Shown here one piece after another: positions 33,122-42,046 of a stretch of DNA of 64,000 nt. The notes under the pieces were generated by a model that made no database searches, had not been told where the DNA came from, and saw only the letters and a list, made by a program, of their open reading frames with translations. How positions within the stretch are numbered: the stretch's first letter is position 1; each line of letters starts with the position of its first letter. Position numbers and translations under genes: made by a program. The DNA is taken from assembly GCA_964570625.1 (NCBI GenBank), contig CAZMYW010000008.1, positions 54,283-118,282 of the forward strand. Direction: 5' to 3'. The stretch is from JBFLXB01 sp964570625. GTDB lineage: Bacteria; Nitrospirota; Nitrospiria; 2-01-FULL-66-17.

Positions 33122-36073
33122 ATGAGATCGACTCCAATCTGGAGTCCGCCGCACCAGAAGAGATTGCGACTGGCGGCCATCTGCGCGTTGGTCGTGACAA
33201 CGTTAGCCGGTCCGTCCCTGGCGGTTGCCCAACTGTCCGAGCGGCCGGGTACGTCGACCGATACCTCGCTCGGGGCCAAAGATGTGACCGGAAAATCGGT
33301 GAAGGATCGCCGCGTGCGCGTCGTCCACTCCGAGGACCCCACGGTCGAAGGTGGTTCGCGGTATCTGCAGGAAGTTGATCCCTGGCTGGCGTTTCAGCGC
33401 GGAAAGAACCTGACGCAACGGGAGTTTCGCGCCCGCGACGGCGCGTTCGGACGGGCCGGGTCGTTTTTCGAGCCGAAGTTGTTGGGGGATCGCGTGACGC
33501 CGCGTCTGGGCCGCGATCACGTCAATTCGTGCGGGCTCTGCCACGGGATCCCGTTTCGTGAGCCTGGGGCTGGCGGCAATATTCCCAAAGGAGCGGGAGA
33601 GGGACGGAACACCCCCCACTTCTTCGGCGGCGGGATGGTTGAGATGATCGGGCTGCAAACCCGCCTCAAGGTTCTCCAAGCCTGCGACTCCGCGCGCCGG
33701 GGATTCATTCACATCCGCGACATCCCCAAGGAGCCGATTCTGATCGGGCCGACTCCCGGTGCGTCGTCGATCAACTATGGATGGTGCGGCGACCGCAACC
33801 AGGACGGGGCGCCGGACCTCAACAATGTGTTCCGGGTGTGGTACGTGGACGAGGGTGGGCGCCGCGTCACCATGGACAGCAACGGAGACGGGGTGGTCAA
33901 TCTGCGCGACCCCGATGTGGCGGGCTACAACTTGGAGATGATGGCGTTCGGTTGGGGGGAGACCGAAGGGGCGATGGCTCCCACGCTACGCGTGTTTTTC
34001 AACGATCCGATCGACACCCACACCGGGATGCAGGCCCATGATCCCACGATGCAGGTTGATGACGGATTGCACGGTGACGACCAGGCCGGCGACGGACTGG
34101 CCGCGGTTTCGATCGCCGGGGCGCGGCAGTTCGCGATCCACGCGCCGGCCGACCGGGGTCTTCGCGTCAACGACCGTGGCCTGAGCCTGGACGACCCCGA
34201 CGGGGATGACGTGATCAACGAGATTTCCGAAGGGGATGTCGATCTGGTGGAGTGGTACATGTTGAACGCGCCGGTTCCCGGCGTCGGTCGGCAAACGGCA
34301 CAGACCAGGCGGGGTCGCGCGGTGTTCGACACAGTCGGCTGTGCCACCTGTCACGTGCCTGATTGGCGGATTGAAGCGGCCAGTCCGGACCACTCCGATC
34401 GACACCAGCGGTACGACGGTGATCGACGGTTTTTCGATCTGTCGGTCGCGTACCGGGAACAGGCCGCACGCCTGGAAGGCGCGGTGACTCTCTTGGCGGA
34501 TCAGAAGGCCGGACGCTGGATGCCGCGCCGCGGTGCCGCGACGGTCCACGGGATCTTCTCGGATTTCAAACACCATGAGATGGGCCAGGCATTCGCCGAG
34601 ACCTTGTTCAATGGAGCGAAGGTAACCCGATTCCGCACGGCTCCTTTGTGGGGCGTCGGGAGTTCGGCACCGTACGGGCATGACGGCGCCAGCCTGACCT
34701 TGGACGACGTGATCCGTCGACACGGCGGAGAAGCCGCGGAGGTGGCAGCGCGCTACCGTCGCGCGCCGGCGCAAGACCGGGACGCGCTCGTCGGGTTTCT
34801 CCAGAGTCTAGTGCTCTATCAGGGCGACCACGTGCCGACTGACTTGAACGGAGACGGCGCAGTGTCGGAACATTTTATGGTTGCGGGACGAGACACCGGA
34901 GTGGAGCGATTCAACCCCGAATGGTTGTTTCGCGCGCCGTGCGCGATCGAAGGGCCGGCCCGTGCGCCTGATGGATCTGCGATCACATCGTTCGCGTGCG
35001 TGAATGCGCCGGAGGCCTACGGGGAGTCGCTGGCCTGGCTTCGCGATGCGGACGACGACGGGTTCCCCGATCCGAGCGACCCCTGCCCCGCTGCAACCGG
35101 ATACGCGACCGGATGCCCGGCGTCGACCGAAGCGGCAGCCGCGCTCGCCATCACACCTGCGAGCGACGTGGCCTCGACCGTGGCGTTAGCCGTGGACCCG
35201 CGGACGCCGCGCATCGTCTGGGCCGCAGGCACGGACGGGTGGGGCGTGCGGAGGAGTCTGGACGCCGGACGGACGTGGCGAACGATGACGGTCGATCCGC
35301 GGGTGGCCCACGCCACGGCCGTGGCCGTCGATCCGAGCGATTCGAACGTGGTGTACGTCGGCTCGTCGTCGGGCGTGTTCGTCAGTCGCGATGGCGGAGC
35401 GACCTGGGCGCTGCGGGACGAAGGGATGAGCGATCCACGGGTATTCGCGCTCGCCGTCAATCTGCGCTCGCCCCATACCGTGTACGCCGGTGGGTTCGGC
35501 GGACGGCTGTACCGTTCGACCGACGGCGGAGCGACCTGGGCGGAGACGCGGATCGGATCCGATGTGTACCGCGTCACCTCGTTGGCGGTGGATGCCGGCG
35601 ACTCCAGTGTTCCTGCGTTGGAGAATCGAGCGAACGCCCTTTACGCGGGCACGAGCGGCGGCGGGGCGTTCCGAAGCGACGACGGGGGGGGCACATGGCG
35701 GGCGCTGCCGGGTCTCTCGGAACGCATCGTGTACGCGATCGGTCTCGACCCGCGGATCCCCAGCACGATCTACGCCGGGACACCAGCCGGCGTCTACCGC
35801 AGCCTGGACCGTGGCGGCGTCTGGACCCAAGCGGGACCCGGACCGTCGGTTCCGGTGTTGTGTCTGGCGGTCGATCCGGAGCGACCGGCGGCGGTGCTGG
35901 TCGGGACCCCGGACGGGGTGATGGCGACGGCGGACGGCGGACTGACCTGGCGTCGCGGCGTTGGGATTGCAGCGGACGGTCCGGTCGTGTCGTTGGTGCT
36001 TGATCCGTGGAATCCGAACATGGCGTACGCAGCGACGTTCGGCGGGCGGGTGGTGGGCGGAACCGCGCGGTAG
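33122..36073 (+). CDS. dihaem oxidoreductase fused to a BNR/sialidase-like beta-propeller
   Basis: This is a 983-aa exported protein with a signal peptide (cleavage near AVAQ, residue 36). Residues ~85-640 form the dihaem 'thiol oxidoreductase'/CcP-like domain with haem sites Cys137-His141 (CGLCHG) and Cys407-His411 (CATCHV), MGQAFAETL, and APLWGVGSSAPYGHDG. It is studded with calcium-type loops (DRNQDGAPD, DSNGDGVVN, DLNGDGAVS, and the TSP3-like DADDDGFPDPSDPC). Residues ~675-980 form a propeller of about six repeats bearing S-x-D-G-G-x-T-W motifs (RSTDGGATWAE, RSDDGGGTWRA). The two-module fusion is unusual; the substrate is unknown. Confidence 0.88.
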   Translation: MRSTPIWSPPHQKRLRLAAICALVVTTLAGPSLAVAQLSERPGTSTDTSLGAKDVTGKSVKDRRVRVVHSEDPTVEGGSRYLQEVDPWLAFQRGKNLTQREFRARDGAFGRAGSFFEPKLLGDRVTPRLGRDHVNSCGLCHGIPFREPGAGGNIPKGAGEGRNTPHFFGGGMVEMIGLQTRLKVLQACDSARRGFIHIRDIPKEPILIGPTPGASSINYGWCGDRNQDGAPDLNNVFRVWYVDEGGRRVTMDSNGDGVVNLRDPDVAGYNLEMMAFGWGETEGAMAPTLRVFFNDPIDTHTGMQAHDPTMQVDDGLHGDDQAGDGLAAVSIAGARQFAIHAPADRGLRVNDRGLSLDDPDGDDVINEISEGDVDLVEWYMLNAPVPGVGRQTAQTRRGRAVFDTVGCATCHVPDWRIEAASPDHSDRHQRYDGDRRFFDLSVAYREQAARLEGAVTLLADQKAGRWMPRRGAATVHGIFSDFKHHEMGQAFAETLFNGAKVTRFRTAPLWGVGSSAPYGHDGASLTLDDVIRRHGGEAAEVAARYRRAPAQDRDALVGFLQSLVLYQGDHVPTDLNGDGAVSEHFMVAGRDTGVERFNPEWLFRAPCAIEGPARAPDGSAITSFACVNAPEAYGESLAWLRDADDDGFPDPSDPCPAATGYATGCPASTEAAAALAITPASDVASTVALAVDPRTPRIVWAAGTDGWGVRRSLDAGRTWRTMTVDPRVAHATAVAVDPSDSNVVYVGSSSGVFVSRDGGATWALRDEGMSDPRVFALAVNLRSPHTVYAGGFGGRLYRSTDGGATWAETRIGSDVYRVTSLAVDAGDSSVPALENRANALYAGTSGGGAFRSDDGGGTWRALPGLSERIVYAIGLDPRIPSTIYAGTPAGVYRSLDRGGVWTQAGPGPSVPVLCLAVDPERPAAVLVGTPDGVMATADGGLTWRRGVGIAADGPVVSLVLDPWNPNMAYAATFGGRVVGGTAR

Positions 36074-36080
36074 GTCGCGC

Positions 36081-36683
36081 TCAGTTCAGGTTGGGGTCGC
36101 GCGGCATGGTGGCGTAGACCGCGTGCCGAGGACCCAATGAACGCATCAGTTCCGGCCAGACCACCGTGGGATCGGCGTCGAAAATCCACTTGGAGTCTGC
36201 CGGGACCACGATCCATGACTGGGTCGTTAATTCCCCGTCGAGTTGTCCAGCCGACCAGCCCGCGTACCCCGCGTATCCCCGAAAGACCGTGTCGACGACC
36301 CGCGACGAGACGGAATCGCCGTCCGACACGTCATCAGACGCCTCAGCCTCCGACACGAGCGACTTCAAGGTAGGCAGGTCCGTACCCAGATACACGTCCG
36401 AAAATACGTGATGCGAGGATGGAGGCTCCCAGCCGGAGCGGATCAGGATCAGCAGGTGGTCGGGTTGGACGGGGCCTCCGGAGTAGATCACGTCGTCGCG
36501 TTCCGCTTCGGAGAGTTGATGGACGGCCTCGGTCAGGACGAGCTCGGTGGGACGGTTGATCACCAACCCCATGCTGCCGCGGTCGTTGTGCTCGCACAAC
36601 AGGATCACGGATTGCCTGAAGTTGGGATCGTACATGCCGGGGCCGGCGATCAACAGCGCGCCTTTTTCGAGCACAGAACCCAT
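36081..36683 (-). CDS. UPF0301 / AlgH (YqgE) family protein
   Basis: This 200-aa cytoplasmic protein has the complete family signature: EKGALLIAGPGMYDPNFRQSVILLCEHNDRGSMGLVINRPTEL in the N-terminal half, then IYSGGPVQPDHLLILI and GYAGWSAGQLDGEL. A Ser/Asp-rich insert (SEAEASDDVSDGDSVSS) lengthens the middle. Function is unclear; in Pseudomonas AlgH affects alginate regulation. The open frame runs to 36785, but ATG 36683 gives the family N-terminus. It is divergent from the acyl-CoA ligase gene, and a TGGACT-17-TACGAT element on its strand could be its promoter. Confidence 0.93.
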   Translation of the reverse strand: MGSVLEKGALLIAGPGMYDPNFRQSVILLCEHNDRGSMGLVINRPTELVLTEAVHQLSEAERDDVIYSGGPVQPDHLLILIRSGWEPPSSHHVFSDVYLGTDLPTLKSLVSEAEASDDVSDGDSVSSRVVDTVFRGYAGYAGWSAGQLDGELTTQSWIVVPADSKWIFDADPTVVWPELMRSLGPRHAVYATMPRDPNLN

Positions 36684-36753
36684 GTATTGATCGTATATCC
36701 GCGCTGAGTGAAAGTCCAGAGGGCGTGCCCGCGCCCGCGAGCGGCGCGGTTTC

Positions 36754-36782
36754 TTGACAAAGCCCACCCCCTCGGCTAGAGT
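36754..36782 (+). promoter_or_regulatory. strong promoter of the fatty-acid cluster
   Basis: A perfect TTGACA (36754-36759), a 17-bp spacer and TAGAGT (36777-36782). It precedes the acyl-CoA ligase start by about 200 bp, giving a long leader. Confidence 0.65.
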
Positions 36783-36805
36783 CACTTGGCCGGTGACTAT
36801 AGTAA

Positions 36806-36820
36806 ATATATTCGGTATAT
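36806..36820. promoter_or_regulatory. AT-rich inverted repeat in the fatty-acid cluster leader
   Basis: ATATA and TATAT flank a 5-nt TTCGG centre about 17 bp after the expected transcription start. In this GC-rich region the AT-rich palindrome stands out and could be an operator or a leader hairpin. The binding protein is unknown. Confidence 0.35.
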
Positions 36821-36982
36821 ATGACGCCCGCGAGGGGCCCGGCGCACCGGCCGCGTCGGCGCGAATCCCGGATCGGGCAAATCCTGGCAGGATCCCTTGA
36901 GCGATACGGACGTGATTCGCAGCAACCGCATGAACCGACGGAGTGGCCGCATCGCGGTATCCTCCCCGCCCAGAGGATCGGC

Positions 36983-38665
36983 GTGAGCGCCCGCTGGGTC
37001 GCGTCGTATGAGCAGGGGATTTCTCCGACCCTCACGTATCCCGCCGTTCCGCTCCATGACCTGCTGTCGGCCACTGCGTCCCGATATCCCTCGCATCCCG
37101 CATTGATATTTTACGGCCGTCGGTTCACCTATCGCGATGTCGAGCGGTCGGCCAGCCGGTTCGGCGACGCCCTGACTCATCTCGGCGTTCGTAAAGGGGA
37201 CCGGGTCGCGATGATGCTGCCCAATGTGCCGCAAGCCGTGATCGCGTACTACGGTGCGCTCAAGATCGGAGCCGTCGTCGTTCAGGTCAATCCGTTGTAC
37301 GTCGAGCGCGAGATCGAGCAGCAGGTTCGAGACGCCGAGGCGCGAGTCCTCGTGGCGCTCGATCTGTTCTACCCACGAATCGAGCCGATCCGGATCAGCT
37401 CGGGGTTGGAGGCGGTGATCGTCACGTCGGTGAAAGACGCGTTGCCCCGTCACCTCGCGCTGCTCTATCCGCTCAAAGCGTGGCGCGAAGGCACGAGGGT
37501 TTCGGTGCCGAAGAAGGCGCCAGTGTACGACTTCACCGAGGTCCTCGCCGCCTCTCGGGAGGTGACTCCACGGATCAGTGTTGCGCCCGACGATTTGGCC
37601 CTCCTGCAGTACACCGGGGGGACCACCGGCGTTCCTAAGGGGGTCATGTTGACCCACCGGAACCTGGTCGCCAACACGTTGCAGTGTCGTGCCTGGATGC
37701 CGTCATTGCGCGACGGTCAGGAGGTGTTTCTTGGCGTCGTTCCGTTTTTTCACGTGTACGGCATGACGGCATGTATGAATCTCGCCATGGCCACCGGGGG
37801 CACCATCGTCCTGTTGCCGCGTTTCGCCACCAAGGATGTCCTTGGTGCGATCGTGAAATATCGCGCCACGATCTTTATGGGTGTGCAGGCGATGTACGTG
37901 GCGATCAACAATTTCCCTGACGTGCGGCGGTATGACCTTTCGACGATTCGGATTTGCATCAGCGGAGCGGGGCCATTGCACACGGAGGTGCAGGAACGGT
38001 TCGAGGCGCTGACGGGCGGCAAGGTGGTCGAGGGCTTCGGGCTGAGCGAAGCGTCGCCGGTCACACACGTGACGCCGATCTTCGGCAAGCGTAAGAAGGG
38101 CACCATCGGGTTACCGCTGCCTGACACCGACGCGAAGGTCGTTGACGTGCAGTCGGGAACCCGCGAACTGCCGGTTGGCGAGCCGGGGGAGCTGATCGTG
38201 CGGGGCCCTCAGGTGATGAAGGGATACTGGCGGCGGCCGGAAGAGAGCGCGGCGGTTCTGCACGACGGGTGGCTGCACACCGGCGACATTGCCACGATCG
38301 ACGACGAGGGGTACTTTGCGATTGTGGACCGCAAGAAAGACATGATCAAAACCAAGGGCGAAAACGTGTACCCGCGCGAGGTGGAGGAGGTTCTCTACCG
38401 TCATCCAAAAATCAAGGATGCGGTGGTGGTCGGCCTTCCCGAAGAGTTCATGGGAGAGATGATCAAGGCGTACGTGGTCCTGAAAGACGGAGAGACATCG
38501 ACCGAACGCGAGATCATCGAACACTGCGGCCGCGATCTGGCGAAATTCAAAGTGCCCAAGGCCGTCGAGTTTCGCTCAGAACTGCCGAAAACGATCATCG
38601 GGAAAGTGCTGCGGCGCGTGTTGGTGGATGAGGAACTCAAGAAGCGGCATGCGTTGGTGGGCTAG
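36983..38665 (+). CDS. fadD: long-chain fatty-acid--CoA ligase
   Basis: This 560-aa ANL-superfamily adenylating enzyme activates fatty acids to acyl-CoA. Motifs: P-loop LLQYTGGTTGVPKGVMLTHRN, VEGFGLSEASPVTH (A5-like), DGWLHTGDIATIDDEGYFAIVDRKKDMIKTKGENVYPREVE, and the catalytic C-terminal Lys in LPKTIIGKVLRR. The open frame starts at ATG 36821, but GTG 36983 follows AGAGGA at good spacing and yields the normal FadD length. It heads a four-gene cluster with thiolase, 3-hydroxyacyl-CoA dehydrogenase and enoyl-CoA hydratase and is driven by the promoter at 36754. Confidence 0.93.
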   Translation: MSARWVASYEQGISPTLTYPAVPLHDLLSATASRYPSHPALIFYGRRFTYRDVERSASRFGDALTHLGVRKGDRVAMMLPNVPQAVIAYYGALKIGAVVVQVNPLYVEREIEQQVRDAEARVLVALDLFYPRIEPIRISSGLEAVIVTSVKDALPRHLALLYPLKAWREGTRVSVPKKAPVYDFTEVLAASREVTPRISVAPDDLALLQYTGGTTGVPKGVMLTHRNLVANTLQCRAWMPSLRDGQEVFLGVVPFFHVYGMTACMNLAMATGGTIVLLPRFATKDVLGAIVKYRATIFMGVQAMYVAINNFPDVRRYDLSTIRICISGAGPLHTEVQERFEALTGGKVVEGFGLSEASPVTHVTPIFGKRKKGTIGLPLPDTDAKVVDVQSGTRELPVGEPGELIVRGPQVMKGYWRRPEESAAVLHDGWLHTGDIATIDDEGYFAIVDRKKDMIKTKGENVYPREVEEVLYRHPKIKDAVVVGLPEEFMGEMIKAYVVLKDGETSTEREIIEHCGRDLAKFKVPKAVEFRSELPKTIIGKVLRRVLVDEELKKRHALVG

Positions 38666-38680
38666 CGGTCGGGAGCGCGT

Positions 38681-39871
38681 ATGAAGGACGTGGTCATCGT
38701 GGACGGGGTTCGAACTCCCATCGGCAACTTCGGCGGCGCGCTGAAGGACGTGACCGCACACGCCATGGGCGCCGCTGTGGTCAAGGCGCTGGTGGAGCGC
38801 ACGCGGATCGACCCCGGCGCAGTGGATGAGGTCATCTTCGGCTGCGTGGGGCAACACTCCGACGCGACGAATATGGCGCGCAACATCGCACTGTACGCGG
38901 GCCTGCCGATCCGGGTGCCGGCCTACACCGTGCAGCGGAACTGTGCCTCGGGGCTTCAGTCGTTGGTCAACGCGTTTCAGAACATCCAAGCCGGCGACGC
39001 GGACGTCCAGATTGTGGGAGGGACGGAGAGCATGAGCCAGGCGCCGTTCGTGTCTCGCGACATGCGGTGGGGCAAACGGCTCAAACACGGTGCGTTCATC
39101 GACAGTATTTGGGAAGGCCTGACCGACGGGTTTTGCGGGCAGATCATGGGGTACACCGCGGAAACGCTCGCGGAAGAGTTTAAGATCACCCGCGACGAGC
39201 AGGACAAGTTCGCCGTGCTCTCCCACAAACGGGCATTTCGAGCGGTGCGAGAAGGCAGGTTCAAGGACGAGATCAGTCCGGTGATGGTGCCCAAGAAGAT
39301 GGCGGGTAAGGACGTCACCCCCGAGCCGTTCTCCCAGGACGAAGGACCCAACGCCGCCCTGACCGAGCAACACCTCGCCTTGTATCCCACCGTGTTCAAA
39401 GAGGGCGGGACGGTGACGCCAGGCAATTCGTGTTCGCTCAACGACGGCGCCGCGGCGACGCTGGTCATGACGGCCGAGCGGGCGCGGTCCCTCAGCTACG
39501 AGCCGCTGGGATTCATTCGGGCGTACGCGTTCATCGGGGTGGAGCCTCAGCGGATGGGCATCGGTCCGGCGGAGGCCATTCCGTTGGCGCTCAAGAAGGG
39601 CAAGGTGTCACTGTCGGACGTACAGCTGTTCGAAATTAACGAGGCGTTCGCCGCGCAGTACCTGGCGGTGGAACAAAAACTCGGGTTGAACCGCGATATC
39701 GTGAACGTCAACGGCGGTGCCATCGCGCTCGGGCACCCGGTGGGAATGACCGGCACCCGGCTCGCCGTGACGCTCCTCCGGGAGATGAAACGGCGCAATC
39801 TCAGCGTAGGGGTCGCCAGCATGTGTGTCGGTGGAGGGATCGGCGCGGCAATGGTGTTGGAACGTCGGTAA
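38681..39871 (+). CDS. acetyl-CoA acetyltransferase / 3-ketoacyl-CoA thiolase
   Basis: This 396-aa thiolase cleaves 3-ketoacyl-CoA or condenses acetyl-CoA. Active-site residues: Cys88 (QRNCASGLQS), His352 (GGAIALGHPVG) and Cys382 (SMCVGGGIG); the signature NEAFAAQYL is intact. Sequence alone does not separate degradative FadA from biosynthetic AtoB/PhaA types. It is second in the cluster, 15 bp after the acyl-CoA ligase, and 11 bp before the dehydrogenase gene. Confidence 0.94.
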   Translation: MKDVVIVDGVRTPIGNFGGALKDVTAHAMGAAVVKALVERTRIDPGAVDEVIFGCVGQHSDATNMARNIALYAGLPIRVPAYTVQRNCASGLQSLVNAFQNIQAGDADVQIVGGTESMSQAPFVSRDMRWGKRLKHGAFIDSIWEGLTDGFCGQIMGYTAETLAEEFKITRDEQDKFAVLSHKRAFRAVREGRFKDEISPVMVPKKMAGKDVTPEPFSQDEGPNAALTEQHLALYPTVFKEGGTVTPGNSCSLNDGAAATLVMTAERARSLSYEPLGFIRAYAFIGVEPQRMGIGPAEAIPLALKKGKVSLSDVQLFEINEAFAAQYLAVEQKLGLNRDIVNVNGGAIALGHPVGMTGTRLAVTLLREMKRRNLSVGVASMCVGGGIGAAMVLERR

Positions 39872-39882
39872 GGGGAGGAGAC

Positions 39883-41112
39883 ATGTACATTTATAAAGCG
39901 GCGGTGATCGGGGCGGGAACGATGGGCGCGCAAATTGCCCAAACCATTTCCTATTCCGGATTGCCGGTGATCCTGAAAGACATCAAGCCTGATTCGGTCG
40001 AACGGGGTCTCGCCACCGTGCGGAAGATCTACCAGGGACGCGTGGACAAGGGCAAGATGACCGCACACGAAATGGACCAAAAGATGGCGTTCGTCTCCGG
40101 GGCAGTCGATTACTCGGGCTTCGGCGACGTGGACCTGGTGATCGAAGCGGTGTTTGAGGATATCAGCATCAAGCGGCGGGTCTTCTCCGAGCTTGAGGCG
40201 GCGTGTCCAGACAATACGATCCTCGCGACGAATTCGTCGTCGTTGTCGATTTCCGCAATCGCTGCGGGGCGCAAGCGTCCGGAGAAGGTGGTGGGAATTC
40301 ATTTCTTCAATCCCGCGCACGTCATGAAGCTGGTAGAGGTCATCCCCGGTCTGGCGACGTCGGCGGAGACCGTGGACGACGCAGTCGCGTTTGCCGAGAG
40401 TCTGCGGAAAATTCCGGTGCGGGTCCAAGAGTGTGCGGGATTTCTGGTGAACCGCTTGTTGATGCCCTACCTCAACGAGGCGGCCGTGGCGCTCCAAGAG
40501 ATGGGGAAGCCCGAGACCGCGGTCGAGGAGGCCAAACGCGTCGACGCGGCATTGGTCGCGCTGGGATTACCCATGGGACCGTTCGCGCTGACCGACATGA
40601 TCGGACTCGACGTGGCGGCGAAAGTGGCGGAAGTCCTCTACGACTCCTTTGGCCCGCGGATGCAGCCCGCCGCGATTCTGGGGGCGATGGTGAAAGCCGG
40701 CCGATTGGGCACTAAATCCGGCGCGGGGTTCTTTACCTATGATGACCGAGCCGACCCCGTGCTGCCGCGGCTTATCGCCGACGTGCAGAAACAGACGGGC
40801 GTCAGCGGCACGTCGTGTTCGCCGAACCGGGTGCTGTTGCCGCTCATCAACGAAGCGGTGATTTGCCTCCAGGAAGGCGTGGCCACGGCCGCGGACATTG
40901 ACATCGCCATGATGGCGGGTACGGGGTTCCCGCAAGACAAGGGCGGGCCGCTGCACTATGCCGATCAAGTGGGATTGGACGTGGTACTGGGTGAAATGGA
41001 GCGCATGGCGCGCGAACTGGACCCTCGATTCTGGCCCGCGCCGATGCTCAAGCGGATGGTGGCGGCCGGTTTTCTGGGGACCAAAACCAAACGGGGCTTC
41101 TTCACGTACTGA
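39883..41112 (+). CDS. 3-hydroxyacyl-CoA dehydrogenase (two C-terminal domains)
   Basis: This 409-aa NAD-dependent dehydrogenase has a Rossmann domain with GAGTMGAQIA (10-19), the catalytic pair His140 and Glu152 (GIHFFNPAHVMKLVEV), and SSLSIS. Instead of one it has two 3HCDH C-terminal domains: about 180-285 (AGFLVNRLLMPYLNEA, GPFALTDMIGLD) and about 310-405 (NRVLLPLINEAVICLQEG, GGPLHYADQVGLD), as in the C-terminal part of FadB. It is therefore a FadB-like protein without the hydratase domain, which is encoded separately by the next gene. ATG 39883 follows GGGGAGGAG. Confidence 0.93.
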   Translation: MYIYKAAVIGAGTMGAQIAQTISYSGLPVILKDIKPDSVERGLATVRKIYQGRVDKGKMTAHEMDQKMAFVSGAVDYSGFGDVDLVIEAVFEDISIKRRVFSELEAACPDNTILATNSSSLSISAIAAGRKRPEKVVGIHFFNPAHVMKLVEVIPGLATSAETVDDAVAFAESLRKIPVRVQECAGFLVNRLLMPYLNEAAVALQEMGKPETAVEEAKRVDAALVALGLPMGPFALTDMIGLDVAAKVAEVLYDSFGPRMQPAAILGAMVKAGRLGTKSGAGFFTYDDRADPVLPRLIADVQKQTGVSGTSCSPNRVLLPLINEAVICLQEGVATAADIDIAMMAGTGFPQDKGGPLHYADQVGLDVVLGEMERMARELDPRFWPAPMLKRMVAAGFLGTKTKRGFFTY

Positions 41113-41135
41113 CGGACCGGCTGGAGGCACCCCTG

Positions 41136-41918
41136 ATGGGACGACAGTATTTGACCAGCACCACGGAAGACGGCGTGGCCACGGTGGTGTTCAACAATCC
41201 GCCGGCCAATGCCTTGAGCAGTCCGGTGATGACCGAGATCGAAGAGGTGTTTCGCGAACTGGCGGCCGACAACGCCGTCAAGGCGATCGTGTTCACCGGA
41301 GCGGGTTCATTCTTTATTTCAGGCGCCGATCTCAAGGAGGTTGCGGCGATCACTGACGCGGCCAAGGGGCGCGAACTCACCGCGAGGGGACAACGGATCT
41401 TTGACTTCATCGAAGGGATGGACAAGCCGGTGATCGCCGCGATTAACGGCCTATTCTGTCTGGGCGGGGGATTGGAGTTGGCCATGGCCTGCCACCTGCG
41501 CGTGGCCGGGGAGCGGGTCCGACTTGGGCAGCCGGAGATCGATTTGGGGATTATCCCCGGCTTCGGCGGAACGCAACGCCTTCCTCGTTTGGTCGGACAA
41601 GCCAAAGCGATCGAACTGATCCTCACCGGGGATAAGATTCCCGGGCCGGAGGCCAAGACCATCGGGCTCGTGAACAAGGTCGTGCCGGACGGCGAAGTGG
41701 TCAAACAGGCGCAAGGGCTGGCCAAGAAAATCGCGGGCAAGAGCGCGGTGGCGGTGAAAGCCTCACTCCGGGCGATACGAGAAGGCCAGGGACGACCTCT
41801 GGCTGAGGGGCAAGCGTTGGAATCGGAACTCTTCGGGAAAGTGTGCGAGAGCGCGGACAAGCGTGAGGGCGTTTCCGCGTTTCTCGAGAAACGGCAGCCG
41901 AAATTCCTCGATCGATAA
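41136..41918 (+). CDS. enoyl-CoA hydratase/isomerase
   Basis: This 260-aa crotonase-family enzyme hydrates trans-2-enoyl-CoA. Both catalytic glutamates are present: Glu114 (GGGLELAMAC) and Glu134 (QPEIDLGIIPGFGGTQ); the oxyanion-hole segments SGADLKE and GLFCLGGG are normal. It is last in the fatty-acid cluster, so the four genes cover activation, hydration, oxidation and thiolysis; the acyl-CoA dehydrogenase and ETF are not in the window. Confidence 0.94.
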   Translation: MGRQYLTSTTEDGVATVVFNNPPANALSSPVMTEIEEVFRELAADNAVKAIVFTGAGSFFISGADLKEVAAITDAAKGRELTARGQRIFDFIEGMDKPVIAAINGLFCLGGGLELAMACHLRVAGERVRLGQPEIDLGIIPGFGGTQRLPRLVGQAKAIELILTGDKIPGPEAKTIGLVNKVVPDGEVVKQAQGLAKKIAGKSAVAVKASLRAIREGQGRPLAEGQALESELFGKVCESADKREGVSAFLEKRQPKFLDR

Positions 41919-42046
41919 CCCAACCCACACGCGCGCAACCCCCCAGCAAGCCCTCGGGGTCTAAGGGGACGCGTCGATCGCGGCCAGGGAAGACGGCTCC
42001 TCCTGCGGTCCCGAACCTGCTTCAAAGCCTCGAGATCGTCCAGCGG

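Noticed and set aside
36821..36982. N-terminal extension of the acyl-CoA ligase from ATG 36821
   Set aside because: The 54 residues are Arg/Pro-rich and not ligase-like; GTG 36983 has a ribosome site and gives the usual length.
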